From: an uncultured Gammaproteobacteria bacterium
Lineage (GTDB): Bacteria; Pseudomonadota; Gammaproteobacteria; Arenicellales; Poriferihabitantaceae
NCBI GenBank assembly: GCA_947259885.1
Contig: CAMYNW010000003.1
Coordinates: 62,001-126,000, forward strand
DNA: 64,000 bases
Reading direction: 5' to 3'
The translations under genes and the position numbers were made by a program. Under the pieces are notes generated by a model. That model worked only from the letters and a program-made list of their open reading frames with translations, was not told the origin of the DNA and did not search any database. Below are positions 18,078 to 26,999 of this stretch, piece after piece. The stretch's first letter is position 1. Each line of letters starts with the position of its first letter.

Positions 18078-18197
18078 TTCATTTCAGAATATGTAAGCCG
18101 TTTACTCAACTTTTAAAGGGATGCAGTGAGGAGAAGTAAATCTCATGATACCCTAACACGGATTACGATCTAGCCTTACATCGAGTACGCATTATCC
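18078..18197. promoter_or_regulatory. Shared divergent promoter region
   Basis: 120 bases separate two divergent genes, so both promoters must lie here. A GAGGAGAAG stretch is at about 18128. I see no clear binding site for a known metal regulator. Confidence 0.4.
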
Positions 18198-19004
18198 ATG
18201 CAACATAAATCTTTGACTAGTGCATTATTATGGCTGCTGATCCTGCTACCTATGGTTTCCCATGGTCACGAAGCGTGGCTTCAACCCTATGAGTATTTAT
18301 TAAAAAGCGGACCAACACTTCGGGCCGATATAAGAGTGGGTCAAATGTTTAAAGGCAGCTCGCAGATATACAACGCTGACAAGTTTGTTATTCTAGATAT
18401 TGCGCGAAAAGACTACCGAGAAAGAATCAAAGGAAGGCTTGGAGACCTGCCGGCAATTACACATAAACTGCAAAAACCAGGTTTATATACACTTGGTTAT
18501 CAATCATCAGGGAGCATAATTTCCTATGAAAATTGGGATAAATTCGTCACTTTTGCGACCAAGCAGGGCTTATCATGGGTGCTGGACGAGCACCGAAAGC
18601 TTGACTTTCCGGAGCAGGATTTTGATGAGACTTTCTTTAGATATGCTAAGTCTTTAGTAAGCTGGCAATCTAGTCACGGACAGGACACCCGACTTAATCT
18701 GCCTTTTGAAATTGTAGCGTTAAGTAATCCATACATTGGCAGGGCTGTTTCAATTGAAATAGAACTAGTATGGAACGGTAAACCTTATGCTAATGGACAA
18801 ATAACAGCATTTCGAAAACCCGAGACTGGTGACGCGGTAACATTTAATTTCAATACTGATTCCCTCGGCCGTGTCATCATTCCAATTGAAGCTGGGCACC
18901 AGTATCTGTTGAATGCGGTCCATATGGTGGCCACACCTGAAAATAAAGATGCTTCAATTTGGCAAAGTCACTGGGCATCATTGACTTTCGAGGTTCCGCA
19001 ATAA
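18198..19004 (+). CDS. Secreted DUF4198-type protein
   Basis: The 268-residue precursor has a signal peptide (hydrophobic core about residues 9-22, cut before H-E-A-W). The mature start H-E-A-W-L-x-P is typical of DUF4198, a periplasmic domain found next to nickel/cobalt importers. The rest is beta-rich. The N-terminal histidine after cleavage could be a metal ligand. It is divergently paired with the HupE/UreJ-like gene, which is the best clue to function. Confidence 0.75.
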   Translation: MQHKSLTSALLWLLILLPMVSHGHEAWLQPYEYLLKSGPTLRADIRVGQMFKGSSQIYNADKFVILDIARKDYRERIKGRLGDLPAITHKLQKPGLYTLGYQSSGSIISYENWDKFVTFATKQGLSWVLDEHRKLDFPEQDFDETFFRYAKSLVSWQSSHGQDTRLNLPFEIVALSNPYIGRAVSIEIELVWNGKPYANGQITAFRKPETGDAVTFNFNTDSLGRVIIPIEAGHQYLLNAVHMVATPENKDASIWQSHWASLTFEVPQ

Positions 19005-19032
19005 AACGTTCGATGATTTAGACCCAGCATAA

Positions 19033-19482
19033 TCAACCTAGAGTCTGCTGCAACGCCCAGATTAATACGATATATCGACCAATCTTTCCCAACGCAATCA
19101 TCAGCACACTGGGCCAAAATCGAAGTCGAAGGTAGCCTGCTGCCAGACAGATCGGGTCTCCGACGATTGGCAGCCATGAAAGCAGCAGCGCAGGGATTCC
19201 CCATTTCTGAACGCGCTCTATTGATTCCGGTTTTAGTTTAAACCAACGATCTAGTCTTTGTTGCCAACCAGCCTCGGCGACGCCAACGTGCAACAAGTAT
19301 CCTACCCAGAATGTGATCACACCACCTAAAGTATTTCCGATACTTGCCGTACTCAGTAAGGATATAAAAGAGTGATCTCCTTGCTGTACCATGAAGTAAA
19401 GCAGTCCTTCTACTCCCCCGGGTACTAGAGTCGACGCCAGTAACGAACCAAAAAACAAGGACAAAAGCCCGCCACTCATCAC
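19033..19482 (-). CDS. YqaA-family inner-membrane protein
   Basis: A 149-residue member of the DedA/VTT-like group related to E. coli YqaA. Motifs visible are the start G-S-L-L-A-S-T-L-V-P-G-G, A-S-I-G-N-T-L-G-G, and L-P-I-V-G-D-P-I-C-L-A-A-G. It has about four hydrophobic segments. DedA relatives move lipids or affect membrane energetics, but YqaA's job is unknown. It lies 16 bases after a small membrane protein and may be in its operon. Confidence 0.85.
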   Translation of the reverse strand: MMSGGLLSLFFGSLLASTLVPGGVEGLLYFMVQQGDHSFISLLSTASIGNTLGGVITFWVGYLLHVGVAEAGWQQRLDRWFKLKPESIERVQKWGIPALLLSWLPIVGDPICLAAGYLRLRFWPSVLMIALGKIGRYIVLIWALQQTLG

Positions 19483-19498
19483 TAGATTCTCCGCTGCC

Positions 19499-19705
19499 CT
19501 ACTGGGTGGCGCCGGATTCCTTCATGGCGTCGTCCAGCTTCTGCTGATATTGATCTACGCTAAGCTCCAGTTCCCTCTTTACCTGTTCCGAGCGCTTGAC
19601 AGCCTGCTGAGTTTCTTTATTTCGTGGCTGTTGAAGCACGCCAGTAAAATGAATAATAACTAGCAAGACACCCACAACAAGCAGCAGTCTCAGCAACATT
19701 GACAT
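19499..19705 (-). CDS. Small membrane-anchored coiled-coil protein
   Basis: A 68-residue protein I do not recognise. One hydrophobic segment (about residues 4-22) is followed by a charged helix rich in Lys, Glu and Gln, so it is probably anchored in the inner membrane. It lies five bases downstream of the GAPDH-like gene and just upstream of yqaA, consistent with one transcript. Confidence 0.6.
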   Translation of the reverse strand: MSMLLRLLLVVGVLLVIIHFTGVLQQPRNKETQQAVKRSEQVKRELELSVDQYQQKLDDAMKESGATQ

Positions 19706-19710
19706 AACGA

Positions 19711-21150
19711 TCAGATCGGCAAAGCCGGAATATGCATACCGACCATATGTCGCATCACCCTCACCACCTGAACTGAATAGCCATATTCATTGTCGTACCA
19801 AACATAAAGGACACAGCTATTATCCTGAACAATTGTAGCTACTGAATCGAAGATGGCAGGTTCTGGGGTGCCTACGAAATCCGTTGAAACCACTTCCGAA
19901 GAAGCTGAGTAGGCAATCTGTTCGCTCAATGGCGAATCGTAGGCCACATCACGTATATGAGTATTGAGTTCATGCCGCGTTGGCGCGCGGGCCAGGTTGA
20001 GGTTCATTACCGCCATCGATACATTAGGTGTGGGTACCCGAATTGCATTCCCGGTCAACTTACCCGCCAACTCGGGTAATGCCTTCGCGACCGCCTTAGC
20101 CGCACCTGTCGAGGTTAAAACCATGTTCAGAGGCGCACTGCGGCCGCGACGCTCCGCTGAGTGATAATTATCGATTAGGTTCTGGTCATTCGTATAGGAA
20201 TGTACAGTTTCTACATGTCCATTCACGATCTCGTAGCGGTCATTGATCGCCTTGAGCACGGGAGTTATTGCATTAGTAGTGCAGGATGCCGCGCAGACAA
20301 TCTTGTCATCACCGATCATGTCCTGATTCACGCCAAATACGATATTTTTTACATTTCCATCGGCTGGCGCGGTCAGGAGCACTTTACTGGCCCCATTTGG
20401 AACCAGATGGCGTAACAATGCAGCTTCATCTTTAAACTTGCCAGTATTGTCGACAATCAATGCATTATCTATATCAAAATCAGTGTAATCAATATCTTCC
20501 GGCTGATTTGCATAGATAACTTTAATATAGTTTCCGTTTGCGATGATGGCATTGTTTTCAGAATCAACAGTAATTGAGCCATTAAATGGGCCATGTATTG
20601 AATCTCGCCGCAGCAGGCTCGCGCGTTTTTCCAGATCTCCATCCCGTCCGCCACGGACCACGATTGCTCGCAGTCTCAGTTTATTATTGGCCGTGGTGCG
20701 CTCGATAAGAAGTCGCGCCAAAATCCGGCCAATTCGGCCGAATCCATACAATACAACGTCTTGAGGATGGGGTAATAAATTACAGTCCCCTGTATTAACT
20801 GACGAAAGCTCCAGAGCAAGATAATCTTCAATGGTCCCTTTTCCTGCACTGGAGTAACCATGAGCGAGTCTGCCGATATCAATTCGAGAGGCACCGAGAT
20901 TCATTTGTTTCATTGCCTCCAACACTGCACTGGTATCTTCAAGTGTAGGATGCTGACCGACCATATTACGACCAAAGCGGTGTGCTTTTATGATGTCAAT
21001 CACTGAAGCGTTCATCAGTTTTCTACCAAACACCGTAACAATCACTCCCTGCTCCCGATAAAGCTGCCCCACCGACGGGATCATTAGCTCAGCCAGATAC
21101 TGGTCTCTAATATAGGCCTCCAGATGGGCCTTACTCTTTTCACTTGTCAC
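19711..21150 (-). CDS. Glyceraldehyde-3-phosphate dehydrogenase, long form
   Basis: NAD(P)-dependent enzyme of glycolysis/gluconeogenesis. The Rossmann motif G-F-G-R-I-G-R is at about 136-142, the catalytic cysteine lies in A-A-S-C-T-T-N, and H-S-Y-T-N-D-Q-N and R-V-P-T-P-N-V-S also match. The protein is 479 residues because about 125 residues precede the dehydrogenase domain. This is the long GAPDH-like type known in pseudomonads and related gammaproteobacteria. The extension has no function I can name. Whether it acts mainly in gluconeogenesis is unknown. Confidence 0.92.
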   Translation of the reverse strand: MTSEKSKAHLEAYIRDQYLAELMIPSVGQLYREQGVIVTVFGRKLMNASVIDIIKAHRFGRNMVGQHPTLEDTSAVLEAMKQMNLGASRIDIGRLAHGYSSAGKGTIEDYLALELSSVNTGDCNLLPHPQDVVLYGFGRIGRILARLLIERTTANNKLRLRAIVVRGGRDGDLEKRASLLRRDSIHGPFNGSITVDSENNAIIANGNYIKVIYANQPEDIDYTDFDIDNALIVDNTGKFKDEAALLRHLVPNGASKVLLTAPADGNVKNIVFGVNQDMIGDDKIVCAASCTTNAITPVLKAINDRYEIVNGHVETVHSYTNDQNLIDNYHSAERRGRSAPLNMVLTSTGAAKAVAKALPELAGKLTGNAIRVPTPNVSMAVMNLNLARAPTRHELNTHIRDVAYDSPLSEQIAYSASSEVVSTDFVGTPEPAIFDSVATIVQDNSCVLYVWYDNEYGYSVQVVRVMRHMVGMHIPALPI

Positions 21151-21462
21151 ATGCGTAGGTCAAAATAAGAATTAGAAAAATTTGGGCGTATTATCTCTCA
21201 ATTCTCTGCGCTTTACATTGCGATGCCAGCTTGAGCAGATGAGCGTAGCAAGAGAAATGCTAGGATAGCGATAATTCTAAGTATGCCGTAATGGTAGTTA
21301 TTTCAAGTCAATTTCAGAGGGAATTCTCTATTTTCGACTTGATCTAATGCCACTGGAAGCGGCAGAGCTTTCCCGGTAGTATTCTGATCCGCCGTGACCA
21401 GACCTGGAGACATCTTGCCGGTTGCACCAAAGACGTTCGTTTAACCTAGTATGTGTTAATAC
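21151..21462. other. Divergent intergenic region
   Basis: About 310 bases between the minus-strand GAPDH-like gene and plus-strand nadE. It must hold both promoters. I see no reading frame, tRNA or strong hairpin. Confidence 0.4.
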
Positions 21463-22254
21463 ATGAATACTGAAGCTGTTATCAATCATATTGTCGATTG
21501 GCTCAATGCCTACTCCCGGAAATCTGCAACCGACGGGTTTGTCGTCGGAATTTCTGGCGGAATCGATTCAGCGGTAACCTCTAGCCTGGCGGCCCGGACT
21601 GGGCTCCCGGTAATCTTTGTTGAAATGCCGATTCACCAGGCAGAGTCTCAAGTCTCGAGAGCCCGTAAACACATCTCTATGCTGGAATCTCAATTCAACA
21701 ATGTCAGTTCCGCTTGGACAGAACTGACGCCTTTTTTTGATTCTTTTGTTGCGGCGATGCCCGCGGTGAAAGATGAGGATAAACGGTTCCACGCTTTAGC
21801 TAATACGCGGGCACGATTGAGAATGACTACTTTATATTACTTTGCCACTTTGCATAACTATCTGGTCGCAGGAACCGGCAACAAGGTGGAGGATTTTGGT
21901 GTGGGCTTCTACACAAAATACGGTGATGGCGGGGTTGATTTAAGCCCAATTGCAGACTTGATGAAATCTGAAGTCTATGAAATTGCGCAGGCAATGGGTG
22001 TAATTGAGGAGATTCAGAATGCTGTCCCTACTGATGGATTATGGGGCGATGATCGGAGTGACGAAGACCAGATCGGCGCGAGTTATCCGGAGCTCGAATG
22101 GGCGATGGAATATCGTTTCGAAAAATCTGAAGGAGAGTTGGGTAGCAGGCAGAAACAAGTACTAGATATCTATCAAAAGTTGAATAGAGCGAACCAGCAT
22201 AAAATGCTACCTATTCCAGTCTGCGAGATTCCGCAAAGTATTAAAAAATCCTGA
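21463..22254 (+). CDS. nadE: NH3-dependent NAD+ synthetase
   Basis: Amidates nicotinate adenine dinucleotide to NAD+. The PP-loop S-G-G-I-D-S is at residues 31-36; A-N-x-R-A-R-x-R-M-T-T-L-Y-Y and G-T-G-N-K-V-E-D also match. The 263-residue protein has no glutaminase domain, so it should use free ammonia. Monocistronic by position. Confidence 0.95.
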   Translation: MNTEAVINHIVDWLNAYSRKSATDGFVVGISGGIDSAVTSSLAARTGLPVIFVEMPIHQAESQVSRARKHISMLESQFNNVSSAWTELTPFFDSFVAAMPAVKDEDKRFHALANTRARLRMTTLYYFATLHNYLVAGTGNKVEDFGVGFYTKYGDGGVDLSPIADLMKSEVYEIAQAMGVIEEIQNAVPTDGLWGDDRSDEDQIGASYPELEWAMEYRFEKSEGELGSRQKQVLDIYQKLNRANQHKMLPIPVCEIPQSIKKS

Positions 22255-22310
22255 ATTATTCTTTCCAGTGTTTCAATGATTGAAGGTATTGTTTCGGGCT
22301 CACACCCGTC

Positions 22311-22325
22311 CAAGGTTTAACCTTG
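22311..22325. repeat. Perfect inverted repeat after nadE
   Basis: 7-base arms (CAAGGTT/AACCTTG) around a single T. A second inverted repeat with 6-base arms (CACCTG/CAGGTG) lies at 22461-22477. They sit between nadE and the acyl-CoA synthetase gene and could be operator sites; nothing confirms this. Confidence 0.35.
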
Positions 22326-22535
22326 CCATGGAGGCCCGGTATCGAGCTTGGATAAAGACCTAACAGTTTTGCTGCATATTAGTACCAAGTGCTGAGGTAA
22401 AAAGTAATACTGCCGCCGAACCCCAGATCTGAATTGGTGGACCGGGATCAACTCTTGACTCACCTGGAATTCAGGTGTTGGCACCCTCACCGCTTCTTGT
22501 GTAAAGTCCCTTAAACTTAACCGCATAAGTTATAC

Positions 22536-24059
22536 ATGCTAGTTATTTCGCGATTACTTGGTCATCATGCTCAATATCGAGGTCAATACCCTGCTCTCGA
22601 TTTCGAGGGTCGATCATGGAACTTCAGCCAGTTTAATGTTGAGGTCAATCGGCTTGCAAACGCGCTACTGAGCTGCGGCTTATGTAAAGGAGACCGATTC
22701 GCAACGGTGTTGCCAAACAGCTTGGAACTCATGGCTTCATATTGGGCCGCCGCTGTGAGCGGTCTTGTGATTGTTCCATGCAGCAATCTACTGCAAAAGA
22801 ATGGACTTTCAACTCTGTTAAAAGATTCCGGTGCTAAACTTGTTATTGCAGGTGAAGATCAACTCGTAATGATCGAAATGATAATCGACAGCCTGGATAA
22901 TATCGATCCGGACCGAGTCATCATTACTTCAGATAAACCACATCGAGTATTCCAGCCATTCTCTGCCTTTTCTAGTGGCAGTGAGGTGACTGATCCTCAA
23001 GTAGAAGTGCAAGAAGATGATGTTTATAACATCATGTATTCGAGCGGAACCACCGGGCTCCCAAAAGGCATAATTCACACACACCAAATACGAAGTATGT
23101 ACTGTGCGCTGTTTGCCAATGCCTGGCGCATGACACCCGAAAGTGTGATATTGCATGCTGGAGCCATCGTATTTAATGGTGCAATGCTGGATCTGATGCC
23201 ATGGATGTATCTGGGGTGTCGCTACATCATGCACGCCGGGTTCAATGCCGAATCTGTGATCGCCGACGTTGAAAAGTATCAGGTAACCCATATGGTCATG
23301 GTTCCGGCTCAGATTATCGCCATCCTCAATAGCCCTGAATTCACACCCGAAAGACTGTCGTCGCTTGAAATGCTGCACAATGTGGGAGCCCCGCTACATC
23401 TCAACTATAAGCAGATAATTAATGACAAATTACCCGGTAGATTCTACGAACTGTACGGAGTGACAGAAGGTTTCATGACCATTCTGGACAAAACGGAGGC
23501 CGTTAAAAAACAGGGTTCAGTTGGCAAACCTGCAGCATTTAATGAGATTCAGATCATGGACGAACAAGGCGCTTCGTGTGCGAGCGGTGAGATTGGTGAA
23601 ATCTGCGGTAAGGGTCCAATGGTTATGCCGGGATATCACAATAGACCGGATCTTACCGAGAAAGCGTTTTACGGCCGGTGGCTTCGATCGGGAGATCTAG
23701 GTTACCTCGATGAGGATGGCTACCTGTTTCTAGTGGACCGGGCTAAAGATATGATAATTAGCGGCGGCGTGAATGTTTACCCCAAAGATATCGAAGAAAT
23801 AGTAATTCGCCATTCCGCTGTAGAGGAGGTCGCCGTATTTGGTGTCGCAGATGACAAATGGGGAGAAGTACCCATTGCGGCTATTAGAATTAATACTCCA
23901 GTTAGTTCAGAGGATATGATTCAATGGGTAAATGCTCGGGTCGACGCAAAATTTCAGAGAATTTCTGACATCATTGTGCTTGAAGAATTTCCGCGTAACG
24001 TGGCGGGAAAGATTCTAAAACGAGAACTTAAGGAGCGTTTTTCCCGCAAAGATAAATAA
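22536..24059 (+). CDS. AMP-forming acyl-CoA synthetase
   Basis: Activates a carboxylic acid to its CoA thioester through an acyl-adenylate. Core motifs are Y-S-S-G-T-T-G-L-P-K-G (about 168-178), Y-G-V-T-E-G, the S-G-D-L-G-Y hinge region and the C-terminal catalytic Lys in G-K-I-L-K-R-E-L. The 507 residues fit the medium/long-chain ligase or related aromatic acid ligase group; chain length and substrate cannot be told. The start ATG is the first in frame. No tight operon partner. Confidence 0.88.
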   Translation: MLVISRLLGHHAQYRGQYPALDFEGRSWNFSQFNVEVNRLANALLSCGLCKGDRFATVLPNSLELMASYWAAAVSGLVIVPCSNLLQKNGLSTLLKDSGAKLVIAGEDQLVMIEMIIDSLDNIDPDRVIITSDKPHRVFQPFSAFSSGSEVTDPQVEVQEDDVYNIMYSSGTTGLPKGIIHTHQIRSMYCALFANAWRMTPESVILHAGAIVFNGAMLDLMPWMYLGCRYIMHAGFNAESVIADVEKYQVTHMVMVPAQIIAILNSPEFTPERLSSLEMLHNVGAPLHLNYKQIINDKLPGRFYELYGVTEGFMTILDKTEAVKKQGSVGKPAAFNEIQIMDEQGASCASGEIGEICGKGPMVMPGYHNRPDLTEKAFYGRWLRSGDLGYLDEDGYLFLVDRAKDMIISGGVNVYPKDIEEIVIRHSAVEEVAVFGVADDKWGEVPIAAIRINTPVSSEDMIQWVNARVDAKFQRISDIIVLEEFPRNVAGKILKRELKERFSRKDK

Positions 24060-24219
24060 ACACCCGGAGACCCGCTATTGCAATCTAGGGGCAAATATCT
24101 TCCGTAAGATTAGCTGTATTAAAAAGTTCTGAGCGAAACATCATATCACTCACATCTTTGCTTGGGTTCAGAGTGTTCAACTCCGACCATCATTCCTCAA
24201 GGAGATTGGACTGTGAGAA

Positions 24220-24852
24220 TTATATTTTCGGTAGTGGCAACCCTTTCTTGTTGGCCATCCGAGTCACCGCTGGGCGCGCAAGGTTACGGTCTGCATAGTC
24301 CAGCAGGTTCTGATGTCTGATTTCAAATTTAGCCACCCTGGCCCAGCCAAGAGTGTGAGTAATCATGATATCCGCCATCGTGAACCGACCTCCAAGGATA
24401 AACTCGTTTTGTCCCAAACCGCGGGAAAGTATCTCCGCGGCTCGGTCAAATTCCCATTCTACGGTTGGACTTAAGCCCTCAATTCTTTGCGCTTTAGGTA
24501 GCGCAAATTTATGTTTCGCTTTAGTCCACATTGGTTGCTCGAGTTCTGACTGAACAAAAAACATCCACTGATCATATTTAGCCCGACCGGCAGTGCCTCC
24601 AGGCGGGGTCAATCCAGAATCTGAAAATTTATCACCTAGATAGTTACATATTGCGCCCGATTCGCTTATTACCAAATCACCGTCCTGCAACACCGGTATT
24701 TTCCCCCCTGGATTCAACTTAAGGAACAAGGCGCTACGAGAATCTCCGGCGGCAAAATCTAATTGATAAAACTCGTAAGGTACTTGTAGTTCTTCCAATG
24801 CCCAGTGTGCCCGATTAGATCGGGTCTGAAATCTGCCGTATAGCTTCAACAT
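24220..24852 (-). CDS. Glutathione S-transferase family protein
   Basis: The 210 residues have a thioredoxin-like N-terminal half with N-P-G-G-K-I-P-V-L and the glutathione-binding E-S-G-A-I pair (about 65-69). The alpha-helical C-terminal half has the D-I-M-I-T-H cap. The N-terminal F-Q-T-R-S-N-R region suggests Ser rather than Cys or Tyr as the active residue. Substrate unknown. It is about 20 bases downstream of the dehydrogenase gene. Confidence 0.85.
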   Translation of the reverse strand: MLKLYGRFQTRSNRAHWALEELQVPYEFYQLDFAAGDSRSALFLKLNPGGKIPVLQDGDLVISESGAICNYLGDKFSDSGLTPPGGTAGRAKYDQWMFFVQSELEQPMWTKAKHKFALPKAQRIEGLSPTVEWEFDRAAEILSRGLGQNEFILGGRFTMADIMITHTLGWARVAKFEIRHQNLLDYADRNLARPAVTRMANKKGLPLPKI

Positions 24853-24873
24853 AATAGATTTGTAGTAATTGCT

Positions 24874-25704
24874 TCACTGTTCATAGGGTTTAAGCGATCT
24901 CACCGCTTCGAGAAGCGTTGAATCAAGCGGTGTATTCTCGAACTGCGGTAACTCAGCTACCGCATCCAAGGCGGAAAGAACATCTTTCTCGAGAATACCA
25001 ATTGTATTCTCAGGGTCATAGCCTTGCCTTGCCCAGGCAATTTCATCGAACCGATCGCCAAACCAGGTTGCGCCGGAACTGGCGGCCATCACTTCCCGTA
25101 GTTGGTCAATTTCAACATTCAGTTGTCTGGCAATATCAAACGCCCTGCGAACCGAAACCACCGAAGCCGCTGCAACATAGTTATTGATCACTTTTAGAGT
25201 CATCCCAGCGCCGATACCACCGCAATAAAAAATTTGTTCTCCAAGGGATTCAAACATCGGCATTAAGTCATCCACAACCTCTTTTTTACCGCCAATCATA
25301 AATGACAAAGTGCCCTGCTCTGCGGCTACCGGCGCACCAGACATCGGCGCGTCGATTAGCCGCACGTCCTTTGGCAGTCTGGTGGAGAGATATTTGATAA
25401 ATCGTGGCGAAATTGTTGAGCTCACCACAAGAGTCTGTGGATATTTGTCTCTTCGAAATACACCCTGAACATCAAAACATAAATCCAGAGTTTGACGCTC
25501 ACTTCTGACTACACTCAACAGAATTTTAGACCCAGCAATCCTGGCCGGATCACTTAACATATTCTTAGCAAACTGCGTGAATTCAGATAGCGGTCTTATA
25601 TCGTAGCCTAATACTTTGAATCCCGACAGATGTAAGCGATGCGCCATCGGGAGTCCCATATTCCCGCATCCGGCCAAAGTTATCACATCTGATCTAATAT
25701 CCAT
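24874..25704 (-). CDS. Beta-hydroxyacid dehydrogenase family protein
   Basis: NAD(P)-dependent enzyme of the 3-hydroxyisobutyrate/6-phosphogluconate dehydrogenase group. The 276 residues begin with a Rossmann G-C-G-N-M-G-L-P-M-A motif. Substrate-binding D-A-P-M-S-G-A-P-V-A-A and the catalytic Lys region G-x-G-x-x-x-K-V-I-N-N-Y follow. Probably cotranscribed with the GST. Substrate not assignable. Confidence 0.85.
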   Translation of the reverse strand: MDIRSDVITLAGCGNMGLPMAHRLHLSGFKVLGYDIRPLSEFTQFAKNMLSDPARIAGSKILLSVVRSERQTLDLCFDVQGVFRRDKYPQTLVVSSTISPRFIKYLSTRLPKDVRLIDAPMSGAPVAAEQGTLSFMIGGKKEVVDDLMPMFESLGEQIFYCGGIGAGMTLKVINNYVAAASVVSVRRAFDIARQLNVEIDQLREVMAASSGATWFGDRFDEIAWARQGYDPENTIGILEKDVLSALDAVAELPQFENTPLDSTLLEAVRSLKPYEQ

Positions 25705-25755
25705 TTTTATGCTAAGGGTACTACCAAGCGGCAGCCTAACTTTGAAATCTAAAGA

Positions 25756-26349
25756 TTACAACAACAGCGCCCAGATCACGGAAGCAACCAAAAGAAAAGC
25801 AAATATGCGGTTTAATATTTTTCCTTTTCGGGGATCGGCTATTAGTTTAGACAAACGGTCTCCAAGTAATGTCCAGGCCAGATTTCCGAATACGATTATT
25901 ACGCACAGAATAATAAACCGTATCATCATTTCCATTGACATCATGCTCTGTACGGAGCCCATACTTGAGAACAAGGCGCCCATCACTGCCCAGCCCTTTG
26001 GATTCGAAAGAGACACGAGCACCCCGGCGAAGAAACCTGGCGATGTTCCTTCAGCATAAGTTGCGATATCGGACGTCTCTCGCGCAATCTTATAAGCGAG
26101 GTAGAGAATGTAACTGACTCCAATAATGCTAACAATCAACACCGTTCCTGGATACAGGCCAACCAGATGCGCCAAGCCAAAAGCAGCAACAACCATCACT
26201 AAAATTAATCCGGTCGCGCAGCCGGTCAAATACGGGATACCTCTGGTAAACCCGAACGCATTTCCAACGGCAGCCATACTCAATGTAGCTGGACCGGGGC
26301 TGACGATCAGAGCAATGCCTGCCAGGGAGAATCCAATCAGGGAGTCCAG
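25756..26349 (-). CDS. LysE/RhtB-family exporter (probable CTG start)
   Basis: Inner-membrane exporter of amino acids or similar small molecules. The nearest conventional start is a TTG at 26283, giving only 175 residues and cutting off the first span. Reading on upstream in frame gives L-D-S-L-I-G-F-S-L-A-G-I-A-L-I-V-S-P-G-P-A-T-L-S, the standard LysE N-terminus with its S-P-G-P motif. That stretch has no ATG, GTG or TTG. A CTG at 26347-26349 is preceded by GTGAGGT at 26353-26359, so I start there (197 residues). A second CTG is nine bases further in. About six membrane spans. Substrate unknown. Confidence 0.82.
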   Translation of the reverse strand: MDSLIGFSLAGIALIVSPGPATLSMAAVGNAFGFTRGIPYLTGCATGLILVMVVAAFGLAHLVGLYPGTVLIVSIIGVSYILYLAYKIARETSDIATYAEGTSPGFFAGVLVSLSNPKGWAVMGALFSSMGSVQSMMSMEMMIRFIILCVIIVFGNLAWTLLGDRLSKLIADPRKGKILNRIFAFLLVASVIWALLL

Positions 26350-26710
26350 ATTACCTCACAATAATTTGTGTGAATGAAAACGCCGGAGTTTACTAGCCGA
26401 CCTTGCAAAACGCACCGCAAGCCATAACCGGACTGCGCATCGCGTGTATCTACATTTTTATCCGGGTAGTGATTATTAAACCGCGCTATTTTTGTCGCGA
26501 AGCAGTCAATGATCCAATAGTTGGAAAGATCGACCAGTTACCCCATCCTGCCGCGCAGATAGACATACCTAGGGACTTGCTGATATCTACCTGTTTCGGC
26601 AAACGCCGCAAATTACGCAAATAAGTAGTAATTTGTTAAAATATTTCGATAATTTGCCCGATTACGGGCATAATTATAGTAATTTATAAGAAATAACGTA
26701 TGATTCCGTG
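26350..26710. promoter_or_regulatory. AT-rich regulatory interval upstream of glmS unit
   Basis: About 360 bases with no convincing gene. Near its right end are a hairpin GCCCG-ATTA-CGGGC (26657-26670) and two copies of TAGTAATTTR at 26626-26635 and 26677-26686. The surrounding sequence is very AT-rich. It probably contains the promoter and an operator for the small gene and glmS. Confidence 0.4.
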
Positions 26711-26983
26711 ATGAAGCAGGTGACAAACGATCTTGAACTCGTTCAATATCTGTCCCAGACAAGAGGATTGCCAATAGAGGAAGTCACCCGATTACTCGAT
26801 GAAATGCTCGGATATTTCGATGAAACCTGTGAACAATTTGTGCAACGCCGACATAAGGAGCTGCAACAAACGGGTCAATCCAATCCTGCGATCTACGGCC
26901 AGATACAAAAAGAGTTGAAGCAACGAAGATTTGTAGCCCCAGGCCTCAGTGAGCGCCAGATCAGACGAATAATATACGGCTAA
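26711..26983 (+). CDS. Small helical protein of unknown function
   Basis: A 90-residue, predicted all-helical, charged protein I do not recognise. The C-terminal half has L-K-Q-R-R-F-V-A-P and S-E-R-Q-I-R-R-I-I-Y-G, which look conserved-domain-like but match no family I can name. The ATG at 26711 is preferred to the one at 26708. It ends 16 bases before glmS in the same direction, so cotranscription is likely. Confidence 0.65.
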   Translation: MKQVTNDLELVQYLSQTRGLPIEEVTRLLDEMLGYFDETCEQFVQRRHKELQQTGQSNPAIYGQIQKELKQRRFVAPGLSERQIRRIIYG

Positions 26984-26999
26984 CCGCCCCCAACTGATT

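Noticed and set aside
22929..23378. A 149-residue minus-strand frame
   Set aside because: Lies wholly inside the acyl-CoA synthetase gene, whose motifs are unambiguous.
26403..26624. A 73-residue plus-strand frame upstream of the small glmS-linked gene
   Set aside because: TTG start without ribosome binding site and low-complexity, non-protein-like composition; treated as non-coding.
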